NCBI GenBank assembly: GCA_002723155.1
Contig: PBNO01000002.1
Location: 645,960-709,959 of the forward strand
Direction of reading: 5' to 3'
Source: Ponticaulis sp.
Lineage (GTDB): Bacteria; Pseudomonadota; Alphaproteobacteria; Caulobacterales; Hyphomonadaceae
Length of the DNA stretch: 64,000 bases
Position numbers and translations under genes: made by a program. Below are positions 8,121 to 15,917 of the stretch, one piece after another; within the stretch, counting starts at the first letter, position 1, and each line of letters starts with the position of its first letter. Under the pieces are notes generated by a model. That model had not been told where the DNA came from. It made no database searches and saw only the letters and a program-made list of their open reading frames with translations.

Positions 8121-8530
8121 GTGGTCCGTTCCGAGATACTCTGGCGCACAGTGAATGTGTTCGCAGGCATTGGGATAAGACCGCGGAACAACTCGACCGG
8201 ATGACCAGTCGTGTCATAAGCGATTTCGACAACGGTCGTCTCCGTGTCTGTATCATAGACCACATCTACGACCACCTGATCATTGTTGATCAGGACATAC
8301 TCCCTCCGTGCGACAGCAAGATGCTCGGCGGCGAGCTCCCGCTTCTCGGAAACGGAAAACCCGCCAATCGTCGCGCGCGTCACGTCCGCGCCGAGCTGCT
8401 GAAGGCTTATCGCGGTTAGAAATACCATGCCGTAACCGACAATTGCCGCGAGTATGAACATCAGCACCGGGGCGACTAAGGCAAATTCAACCGCAGATGC
8501 CCCTCTTTTATCTTCAAAATAATGTCTCAT
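8117..8530 (-). CDS. TadE-like pseudopilin
   Basis: 137-residue protein starting RHYFEDKRGASAVEFALVAP and continuing with a single hydrophobic helix. This is the hallmark of the TadE-like family: a short basic N-terminus, the G(A/S)xxVEFAL motif with its Glu, then the helix. TadE-type minor pilins join the Flp/Tad tight-adherence pilus. The downstream tadG-like gene overlaps by four bases. It is transcribed leftward from the AT-rich gap at 8531-8953. Confidence 0.8.
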   Translation of the reverse strand: MRHYFEDKRGASAVEFALVAPVLMFILAAIVGYGMVFLTAISLQQLGADVTRATIGGFSVSEKRELAAEHLAVARREYVLINNDQVVVDVVYDTDTETTVVEIAYDTTGHPVELFRGLIPMPANTFTVRQSISERTT

Positions 8531-8953
8531 AAAAAAGTCACTTATAAAATAGCTCGATAATTACGCGCTAATGACTAAAAACATGACATAGGGCCGTAGC
8601 CAAACCGTTAACAAAACGGTCCGGATTTTTGAGATTTATCCACAGCCGATAACTTTTAATTATTATAATTATTCGTAATAGGGATGTCGCAATTTCATTC
8701 CGTTCAAAGATAACACTGATTTAATTGAATTTATTTTAAACACGTTTAAAAAAAGTTGAGTTGTATCTGACACTTACGCCGTATAACTCTGGCGTGCTGC
8801 ATCGGGCCATTCGTTAACAACTTTTACGCGCCAGCGTGTTCTGTTTCGGAACTGAATTGTTAACGTAAAATCCGGTCGCGTTAACGATTTACATTTGTTC
8901 TTGTATTGTTCGCAATTTCTTGTCTATCTTCAGTTGCACGACAGGAGATCAGA
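8531..8953. promoter_or_regulatory. AT-rich divergent promoter region between tadE and comM
   Basis: A 423-bp region with much lower GC than its surroundings and no convincing gene. It holds four GTTAAC hexamers (8607-8612, 8813-8818, 8859-8864, 8880-8885), the last two spaced 21 bp, equal to two helical turns, and a perfect 7-2-7 inverted repeat at 8735-8750. GTTAAC contains the TTAAC half-site recognised by CtrA-type regulators, but I found no properly spaced TTAA-N7-TTAA pair. It should contain promoters for both flanking genes. Confidence 0.5.
8735..8750. promoter_or_regulatory. Perfect palindrome TTTAAAC-AC-GTTTAAA, operator-like
   Basis: A 7-bp inverted repeat with a 2-bp spacer in the middle of the tadE/comM gap. 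Symmetry and lack of a T-tract suggest a dimeric repressor or activator site rather than a terminator. No matching regulator can be named from the sequence. Confidence 0.4.
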
Positions 8954-10483
8954 ATGGTCAGCCGGATTACAACTTTTGCATTTGACGGAATCGAAGCGCG
9001 ACCAGTGGATGTCCAAGTGCAACTTCTCGGAGGCCAGCCTCATTTCTCCATAGTCGGCCTTCCGGATAAAACGGTCGCAGAAAGCCGGGAACGCGTTCGC
9101 GCCGCGTTTTCTTCTATCGGACTGGCGCTTCCGCCCAAAAGAATCATTGTGAATCTGGCTCCGGCCGACCTTCCCAAGGAAGGAAGCCATTATGATCTGG
9201 CCATCGCGTTAGCACTTTTAGTCTCGATCAATGCCATTCCGTCGGATGCTTTAGAACGTATGGCTGCGATCGGCGAATTGTCCCTGGACGGGCATTTACA
9301 ACCGACCTATGGCGCGCTGCCCGCCGCGATTGGCGCGGAAGCTATAGGCCTCTCTTTAATATGTCCGGAGCTTTCAGGCGCCGAGGCGGCCTGGGGCGGC
9401 GGAAATGTGATCGCCATTGAAAGCCTGATGGCCTTCATCAATCATTGCGCGGGGCGGCTACAACTCAAGCCACCGGAGGCCGGTAACACCAAAGCGCTGC
9501 CGCCACCGCCTGATCTTCGCGATGTGAAAGGTCAGGAAGGTGCCAAACGCGCGCTGGAGATCGCTGCAGCAGGCGGGCACAATCTCGTCTTCTGTGGGCC
9601 GCCGGGATCGGGTAAGTCCATGCTGGCAACGCGCCTGCCGGGTCTATTACCGGATCTCTCCCCGAAAGAGCTGCTAGAGATCAGCCAGATTCAATCCATT
9701 GCCGGCCTTTTAGAACGCGGCGAGCTGTCCCGTCGCAGACCTTATCGCGCGCCTCACCATTCTGCCTCAATGGCTGCACTGGTCGACGGCGGTGCACGCG
9801 CCCGCCCAGGGGAGGTGTCTCTTGCGCACCACGGTGTTCTTTTTCTGGATGAATTACCCGAATTTCCTACGCAGGTTCTGGAAGCGCTACGCCAGCCGCT
9901 TGAAACTGGCGATGCGGTGATTTCCCGCGCGAACCGACATGTCAGATACCCTGCCCGCTTCCAGTTGATCGGCGCGATGAACCCGTGCCGGTGCGGCGGC
10001 GGTCCGGCAGAAGGCAATTGCCGTAAAAAGCCGAAATGCCTGCAAGATTATCAGGGGCGGTTATCAGGCCCCTTCCTCGACAGGATTGATCTCTTCTGTG
10101 ACGTGCCGCCCGTTACCGTGGCTGATCTCAATCTGCCACCTCCCGCTGAGGGCACGAAAGAAGTGGCTGCCCGTGTTCTGAAAGCACGCCGTATTCAGGC
10201 CGAGCGATTTGCAGGCATGGAGCATGACACCCGCGCGGTAAATGCCGACCTTTCCTCAAAACAGATTGAAGAGGTCTGCGTGCTGGATGACGCCAGCCGG
10301 AAGCTTCTAACCGATGCAGCCGAGCGGTTCTCCCTGTCTGCCCGCGCCTATCACCGCGTTCTGAAGCTTGCCCGCACGATTGCTGATCTTGATGGCGAAC
10401 GAAATATTGCGCGTCATCATCTGGCTGAGGCACTGACCTATAGATGGCGCGACCCTGCCGTTTCATCGCTTTTAACGGCGTAA
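8954..10483 (+). CDS. comM: YifB/ComM family Mg-chelatase-like AAA+ ATPase
   Basis: 509-residue AAA+ protein of the YifB/ComM family. ComM is a hexameric branch-migration helicase that aids integration of DNA during natural transformation. The N-terminal ChlI-like domain (PVDVQVQLLGGQPHFSIVGL) is followed by Walker A CGPPGSGKSM near residue 220, Walker B LFLDELPEF, and the NPCRCGG segment and C-terminal helical domain typical of the family. ATG 8954 was chosen because AGGAG lies 7 nt upstream; an in-frame start at 8906 has no such support. Competence genes are not seen nearby. Confidence 0.9.
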   Translation: MVSRITTFAFDGIEARPVDVQVQLLGGQPHFSIVGLPDKTVAESRERVRAAFSSIGLALPPKRIIVNLAPADLPKEGSHYDLAIALALLVSINAIPSDALERMAAIGELSLDGHLQPTYGALPAAIGAEAIGLSLICPELSGAEAAWGGGNVIAIESLMAFINHCAGRLQLKPPEAGNTKALPPPPDLRDVKGQEGAKRALEIAAAGGHNLVFCGPPGSGKSMLATRLPGLLPDLSPKELLEISQIQSIAGLLERGELSRRRPYRAPHHSASMAALVDGGARARPGEVSLAHHGVLFLDELPEFPTQVLEALRQPLETGDAVISRANRHVRYPARFQLIGAMNPCRCGGGPAEGNCRKKPKCLQDYQGRLSGPFLDRIDLFCDVPPVTVADLNLPPPAEGTKEVAARVLKARRIQAERFAGMEHDTRAVNADLSSKQIEEVCVLDDASRKLLTDAAERFSLSARAYHRVLKLARTIADLDGERNIARHHLAEALTYRWRDPAVSSLLTA

Positions 10484-10537
10484 TCATATCTCTGTGCGAG
10501 AACCTGTTTCGGGATATCCGATCGGGACAAGGAAGAT

Positions 10538-12007
10538 ATGAGCGAAGCTGAAACGCAACCAATCGAGCAGCGCTTTCTGGCATCAGTCAGCCATGAAATC
10601 AGAACGCCCCTGAACGGCATTCTGGGCATGGCCTCGCTTCTGGCCGAGACCGAACTCACGCCTGCACAAGCAGATTATGTATCTGCCATCCGTCGAAGCG
10701 GCGCGCGCCTTCTCGATCTTCTCAATAATGTGCTCGATTATGCACGCATGGACGCTGCGGGCGTCGAGCTTGAAACCGCTGAAACCGATATTCGTGGTCT
10801 GGCGCAGGATGTGGTGGAGCTTCTCAGCCCGCGCGCCCACGAAAAGGGCATTGATGTCTGCGTACGCGCCGCGGGCAATCTTCCTGAGAAGGTTGTTCTG
10901 GATGATGGCCGTGTCAGGCAAATCCTCTTCAACATTGTCGGCAACGCGATCAAATTTACTGAAAAAGGCGGCGTGCTCGTCGATCTTTCAACGCTAAACG
11001 ACAAAGAGCTCTGCATAGACATCAATGATTCCGGTCCCGGTCTCACAGAGGAAGCACAGGCCCGCCTGTTTAATGCCTTCGAACAGGCAGAAGCCGGCCA
11101 TCGCGGCATTGATGGCGGTGTCGGGCTTGGTCTGACCATTGTGAACCGCCTGGTCGAAGCCATGAATGGCAGCGTGACGATTACCAGCGCGCCCGGCATT
11201 GGTGCCCGTTTTCGAATTCTTCTGCCGCTCAACGTCGCCGCCGCGGCTAAGCCAGTTGAGCGGGCGGGCCAGCCAAAACGCATCGGCCTAGCGGGCATGT
11301 CAGCCCCCCTCATGCTGTCTCTTATCGCTATGGCAGATGCTGCGGGCCACACCATTCTGACCGAAGCAGACGGTAGCGAGGTCGATATCTGGCTGGCTGA
11401 TGCCCGCCTGCCGCCGAGTGAACTGAAACGCCTTGGTCACTCGGCACCTGTCATCGCTCTGATCCGGCCGGAAGACCGCGATCACATTGAAAACCTTCGC
11501 GCCAATGGATGCGCGGGTTATCTGATGCGTCCAGTGCGTGAGGCTTCGCTTATGGAACGCCTTGCCGTTTCCGGTAGCGCTGCAGAGCCAGAGGCCACCG
11601 AGCAAACGGGCCAGTTCGAGACGGGCCGGATCCTGATCGCTGACGACAATGCGGTGAACGCGCTCCTGGCGACCCGGGTGCTTGAAAAGGCAGGTCATGC
11701 CTGCACGACAGCCGCCACGGGCGCCGAAGCGCTCGAAGCTGTCCAGTTCTCTCATTTTGATGTCATTCTCATGGACCTTCGAATGCCCGTCATGGACGGA
11801 TATGAAGCGATGAGACAAATCAGAGCCCTGCCCGGCGCTGAAAAAAATAACACTCCGATCATTGCGATTTCTGCTGAAATCAATCCAGATGTTGAAAAAG
11901 CCGCGAAAGCCGCGGGTGCAGATGCCGTCGCGGCCAAACCGCTCGACGCCCATACGCTCCGCTCGATCGTGGACCGCTGGACTGACAGGCAGAAGGCGCA
12001 GGCATGA
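10538..12007 (+). CDS. Soluble hybrid histidine kinase with pseudo-receiver and receiver
   Basis: 489-residue cytosolic kinase. HisKA starts almost at the N-terminus (FLASVSHEIRTPLNGILG, phospho-acceptor His19), followed by the ATPase domain (N-box near Asn136, DSGPGL, GGVGLGLTIV). Residues ~248-355 resemble a receiver that has lost its acceptor (DIWLADARLP), and residues ~364-485 form an intact receiver (ILIADDNAVN, Asp413 in ILMDLRMPVMDG). There is no transmembrane or PAS sensor. The architecture recalls kinases with a regulatory pseudo-receiver. Its stop overlaps the AmpG-like permease start (ATGA), implying coexpression. AAGGA precedes the ATG. Confidence 0.85.
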   Translation: MSEAETQPIEQRFLASVSHEIRTPLNGILGMASLLAETELTPAQADYVSAIRRSGARLLDLLNNVLDYARMDAAGVELETAETDIRGLAQDVVELLSPRAHEKGIDVCVRAAGNLPEKVVLDDGRVRQILFNIVGNAIKFTEKGGVLVDLSTLNDKELCIDINDSGPGLTEEAQARLFNAFEQAEAGHRGIDGGVGLGLTIVNRLVEAMNGSVTITSAPGIGARFRILLPLNVAAAAKPVERAGQPKRIGLAGMSAPLMLSLIAMADAAGHTILTEADGSEVDIWLADARLPPSELKRLGHSAPVIALIRPEDRDHIENLRANGCAGYLMRPVREASLMERLAVSGSAAEPEATEQTGQFETGRILIADDNAVNALLATRVLEKAGHACTTAATGAEALEAVQFSHFDVILMDLRMPVMDGYEAMRQIRALPGAEKNNTPIIAISAEINPDVEKAAKAAGADAVAAKPLDAHTLRSIVDRWTDRQKAQA

Positions 12008-13419
12008 GCGAGACACAAGTATCAACGCCCCATAAGCAGACCTTCATCGAAAGTTTTCGGGTCTATCTGAAGCCCATCATGCTCGCCATGCTGGTGCTCG
12101 GCTTTGCATCCGGCCTGCCGCTGATGATGGTTTTTTCCAAGCTGTCGACCTGGCTCCGTGAAGTTGGCGTGGACCGCACGACTATTGGCGGCATGTATGC
12201 GGTGTCTCTTGCCTACTCTCTGAAAATGTTCTGGGCCCCGCTCGTCGATAAAATGAAAGTACCCATTCTGGGTGACATTCTTGGTCAACGCCGAAGCTGG
12301 ATGGTCGTTGCCATCACCGGAACGGTCGTCGGCCTTATCACCATCGCAACATCGAATCCGGAAGTGTCGCTGACTCAAACCGTAATCGGAGCGCTCATTC
12401 TGGCATTCTCGGGCGCGACACTTGATATCAGCGTGGATGCGTGGCGAATTGAATCGGCTCCCAACGATGAACAGGCCAACATGGCTGCGGTTTATAATCT
12501 GGGTTACCGTTTCGCGATCATGTTTGCCGGATACGGTATCGCTATCGCGGGCCTGACCAGCTGGCTGATTGCATATGGGATCATGGCCACCGCCATGTTG
12601 CTGATCATGGTCGCAGTCATCTTTTTCATCTCCGAACCGGAACATGAAGTCGATGAAACATCAGATGATCTGAATTTCATTCAGCGGTTCGGGAAGTCCG
12701 TCGCGACACCGTTCCGCCAGATCGCAACACGTTTTGGCCCCTGGGTTCTGGTCGTTCTTGCCATTGTCGCCCTATATCGCATCAGCGACTTCACAATGGG
12801 CGTCATGGCCAGCCCGTTCTACATTGATCTCGGATATTCCACCGAAACCATCGGTCTTATTCAGGGTACGTTCGGGCCCTGGCCAATTGTCGTCGGCGGT
12901 TTCCTGGGTGGCTTTGTTGCAGTGAGATACAGCCTCCTGCCTGCGCTTCTGGCGGGCGGGATCATCACCATTCTAACCAATGGTGCTTTCGCCCTGCTTG
13001 CGCTTGCCGCGGGTCCGGGATTGGACGCCCACGCAAACGGAGACCTGAGCGCAATCGTCAACACACCCTCAAGCATGGCGCTTCTGGGCGTTATCGTGGC
13101 TGACAACCTTGCTGCCGGTTTCGTGGGGTCCGTCTTCATCGCCTATATGTCAGCAATGGTGGATCGAAAATTTGCGGCGACCCAGTACGCGGTGCTCTCT
13201 TCGACCTATTCCATTTTCTGCAAAATGGTGGCGAGTACGACGTCAGGACCTCTTTCCGAAGCGATTGGCTGGGCGGGCTTTTTCTCCGTTACGGCGCTAT
13301 ACACCATCGTACCAATGCTGCTGATCATCGTCGTCATGATGTTCGGGCCAAAGGCTGCGAAGGGAAAGCTCGAAGAAGAGCCGGAAGAGCCCGTGCCAGA
13401 AACGCAGCCGGCAAGTTGA
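12004..13419 (+). CDS. AmpG-like muropeptide permease (MFS)
   Basis: 471-residue major facilitator protein with about 12-14 hydrophobic segments. It shows the AmpG-family N-terminus LGFASGLPLMMVFSKLSTWL and the following LKMFWAPLVDK loop. AmpG imports anhydro-muropeptides for cell-wall recycling and, in many proteobacteria, for beta-lactamase induction. The substrate here is assigned from family resemblance. The gene overlaps the preceding kinase by ATGA, and a hairpin terminator follows. The acidic/proline tail after the last helix is unremarkable. Confidence 0.82.
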   Translation: MSETQVSTPHKQTFIESFRVYLKPIMLAMLVLGFASGLPLMMVFSKLSTWLREVGVDRTTIGGMYAVSLAYSLKMFWAPLVDKMKVPILGDILGQRRSWMVVAITGTVVGLITIATSNPEVSLTQTVIGALILAFSGATLDISVDAWRIESAPNDEQANMAAVYNLGYRFAIMFAGYGIAIAGLTSWLIAYGIMATAMLLIMVAVIFFISEPEHEVDETSDDLNFIQRFGKSVATPFRQIATRFGPWVLVVLAIVALYRISDFTMGVMASPFYIDLGYSTETIGLIQGTFGPWPIVVGGFLGGFVAVRYSLLPALLAGGIITILTNGAFALLALAAGPGLDAHANGDLSAIVNTPSSMALLGVIVADNLAAGFVGSVFIAYMSAMVDRKFAATQYAVLSSTYSIFCKMVASTTSGPLSEAIGWAGFFSVTALYTIVPMLLIIVVMMFGPKAAKGKLEEEPEEPVPETQPAS

Positions 13420-13425
13420 TACAAA

Positions 13426-13456
13426 AAAGCCCGGCCATAGAGCCGGGCTTTCTTTT
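13426..13456. terminator. Bidirectional hairpin terminator between ampG-like gene and maeB
   Basis: AAAGCCCGGC (13426-13435), a 6-nt loop and GCCGGGCTTT (13442-13451) form a perfect 10-bp GC-rich stem. A CTTTT run follows on the + strand and a T6 run on the - strand, so it can end both convergent transcripts. Confidence 0.9.
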
Positions 13457-13473
13457 ATCTCTGTCGCGAAAAC

Positions 13474-15771
13474 CTATTGAGCTTTCAGCGCCGCGTGAGC
13501 GTCTTTCTCGTTCACGTCATAGGCCGAAATCGTCGCCATATTCACAATGTCGGAAACGGTAGCGCCAAGCGAACAGATCTGAACAGACTCTTTAAGGCCC
13601 ATCAGCATCGGACCAAGAACCGTCGCGCCGCCAATGCTGCCGAGCAGAGAGGTAGCGATGCTGGCCGAGTGAATAGCTGGCATGACAAGCACGTTTGCCG
13701 GGCCCGTCAGACGCATGAACGGATAAGACCGCTTCGCCATAGGGTTCAGCGCAACACCCGCCTGCATCTCGCCTTCATATTCGAAATCGATGTCGTCGCG
13801 GGCATCAAGCAGAGCCACAGCTTCACGGACTTTCTCAGCGCGTTCGCCGAGCGGGCTGCCGAATGTAGAATAAGACAGGAACGCCACGCGCGGTGTTGCG
13901 CCGAGACGGCGTGCTGCGTGCGCTGCTTCAACCGCGATGTCAGCAAGTTGCTGCGCATCCGGAAGCTCGACAATGTTCGTGTCGGCGATGAAGAGCGTCT
14001 GGCCTTTGCTGACAACCACCGACATACCCATCACAGGGTCATGGTCGACTTTGTCGATCACCAGCCGCACATCAGACAGAGCTGACTCATAGCTACGGGT
14101 CACACCCGTCACCATGCCATCTGCATCACCGAGCGCGACCATGCATGAACCGAAGACGTTACGATCATTATTGACGAGACGCTGAACGTCACGCTGCAGA
14201 TAGCCTTTACGCTTCAGACGCTCATACAGGTAATCGAAATAGTCCGGGTTACGATCAGAAAGCGCCGCATTGACGATTTCGAGCGCATCTTCCGGAACAC
14301 CAACCTGTTTCATGGTGCGGCGAACACGTTCTTCGCGGCCAATGAGGATCGCCTTGCCGAGTTCCTGGCTTTCAAAGCTGAAGGCTGCACGGATAACCGC
14401 CGGCTCTTCACCCTCGGCAAACACAATACGCTTTGGCTCTTCGGTACGAACCGCGCCCTGAATGCGCTGCAGGAAGGACGCTGTCGGGTCGAGACGACGC
14501 GCGAGCTCTTCCTTATAGGCATCCATGTCTTCAATATTCTTACGCGCAACGCCTGTATCCATCGCAGCCTGTGCAACGAATGGCGGAATGTAAGAAATCA
14601 GACGTGGGTCAAACGGAACCGGAATAATGTATTCAGGACCGAATGTCGGGCGCGCGCCGTGATATGCGGCAGCAACTTCGTCCGGCACGTCTTCACGTGC
14701 GAGCTGGGCAAGCGCACGCGCACAGGCGACTTTCATTTCTTCGTTGATCGTTCGGGCACGTACATCGAGCGCGCCGCGGAAGATGTATGGGAAGCCGAGT
14801 ACGTTATTGACTTGGTTCGGATAGTCCGAACGGCCGGTTGCAACAATCGCATCACCGCGCACTTCACGAATTTCTTCCGGGCGGATTTCCGGATCAGGGT
14901 TCGCCATAGCGAAGATGATCGGGTTTGCCGCCATGGACTTGATCATGTCTTTGTTGACCGCGCCCTTAACAGACAGGCCGAGGAAACAGTCAGCGCCTTC
15001 CATGGCTTCAGTCAGTGTGCGCTTGTCCGTCTCAACCGCAAAGCCGGACTTGAACTGGTCCATGCCTTCCTGACGGCCCTTATAGATCACGCCGTTGCGG
15101 TCACACATTAGAATGTTCTCAGCCTTCACACCGAGATGACGGATAAGGCCTGCGCAGGACAAACCCGCCGCGCCCGCACCTGAGATCGCGACTTTGACGT
15201 CTTCAAGTTTGCGGCCTGTGATCTCACACGCATTGATCAGACCGGCAGCGGCGATAATCGCTGTACCGTGCTGGTCATCGTGGAAGACAGGAATATCAAG
15301 TTCTTCGCGAAGGCGGGACTCAATGATGAAGCATTCAGGGGACGCAATGTCCTCAAGATTGATGCCACCAAATGTCGGGCCGATATTGCGAACCGTTGTG
15401 ATGAACTCTTCAATTTCTTTTGTCGTCACTTCCACGTCGATGGAGTCAACATCAGCAAAACGCTTAAAGAGAACCGACTTACCTTCCATCACCGGCTTGG
15501 AAGCCATCGGGCCAAGATCGCCCAGACCAAGGATCGCCGTACCGTTTGAAATTACGGCGACCATATTGCCTTTGGCAGTGTAATCATATGCGAGGTCTTC
15601 ATCCTCTGCGATCGCCAGAACCGGCACCGCAACACCCGGCGAGTACGCAAGCGAAAGATCGCGCTGTGTGGCCATAGGTTTCGTCGCGATGACGGACAAT
15701 TTCCCTGGCACCGGATACTTGTGAAACGCTAAGGCTTCTTCGTCGGTGAAGGACGGACGTTGATTACTCAT
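13474..15771 (-). CDS. maeB: NADP-dependent malic enzyme with phosphotransacetylase-like domain
   Basis: Decarboxylates malate to pyruvate with NADP reduction. The large form has an N-terminal malic-enzyme half (ALAFHKYPVPGKL with the catalytic Tyr, GTAIIAAAGLINA, AISGAGAAGLSCAGL nucleotide loop). A C-terminal phosphate-acetyltransferase-like domain (residues ~430-765) binds acetyl-CoA-type regulators without known catalysis. ATG 15771 (MSNQRPSF) has AGGGA upstream and fits the family; an in-frame GTG at 15795 is less likely. The protein is 765 residues, normal for the fused form. Confidence 0.93.
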   Translation of the reverse strand: MSNQRPSFTDEEALAFHKYPVPGKLSVIATKPMATQRDLSLAYSPGVAVPVLAIAEDEDLAYDYTAKGNMVAVISNGTAILGLGDLGPMASKPVMEGKSVLFKRFADVDSIDVEVTTKEIEEFITTVRNIGPTFGGINLEDIASPECFIIESRLREELDIPVFHDDQHGTAIIAAAGLINACEITGRKLEDVKVAISGAGAAGLSCAGLIRHLGVKAENILMCDRNGVIYKGRQEGMDQFKSGFAVETDKRTLTEAMEGADCFLGLSVKGAVNKDMIKSMAANPIIFAMANPDPEIRPEEIREVRGDAIVATGRSDYPNQVNNVLGFPYIFRGALDVRARTINEEMKVACARALAQLAREDVPDEVAAAYHGARPTFGPEYIIPVPFDPRLISYIPPFVAQAAMDTGVARKNIEDMDAYKEELARRLDPTASFLQRIQGAVRTEEPKRIVFAEGEEPAVIRAAFSFESQELGKAILIGREERVRRTMKQVGVPEDALEIVNAALSDRNPDYFDYLYERLKRKGYLQRDVQRLVNNDRNVFGSCMVALGDADGMVTGVTRSYESALSDVRLVIDKVDHDPVMGMSVVVSKGQTLFIADTNIVELPDAQQLADIAVEAAHAARRLGATPRVAFLSYSTFGSPLGERAEKVREAVALLDARDDIDFEYEGEMQAGVALNPMAKRSYPFMRLTGPANVLVMPAIHSASIATSLLGSIGGATVLGPMLMGLKESVQICSLGATVSDIVNMATISAYDVNEKDAHAALKAQ

Positions 15772-15917
15772 TTGAATGGCGTTCCCTGCTCGCACTATAT
15801 TATGAATTGTGTGTAGAACTCTGCGTAGGCGGTAACAACTCCCTACTTTGGTATTTCAGGCCTACACGCTCAGATTTTTTGACTTGATGCGCGAATTTTC
15901 TCATGTGACGTCAGATC

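Noticed and set aside
7704..8204. 166-codon frame antisense to tadG/tadE
   Set aside because: Overlaps both pilin-like genes on the opposite strand and has no recognisable domain or start signal.
13477..15111. Long frames antisense to maeB
   Set aside because: His/Arg-rich translations typical of the complement of a conserved gene; no motifs.
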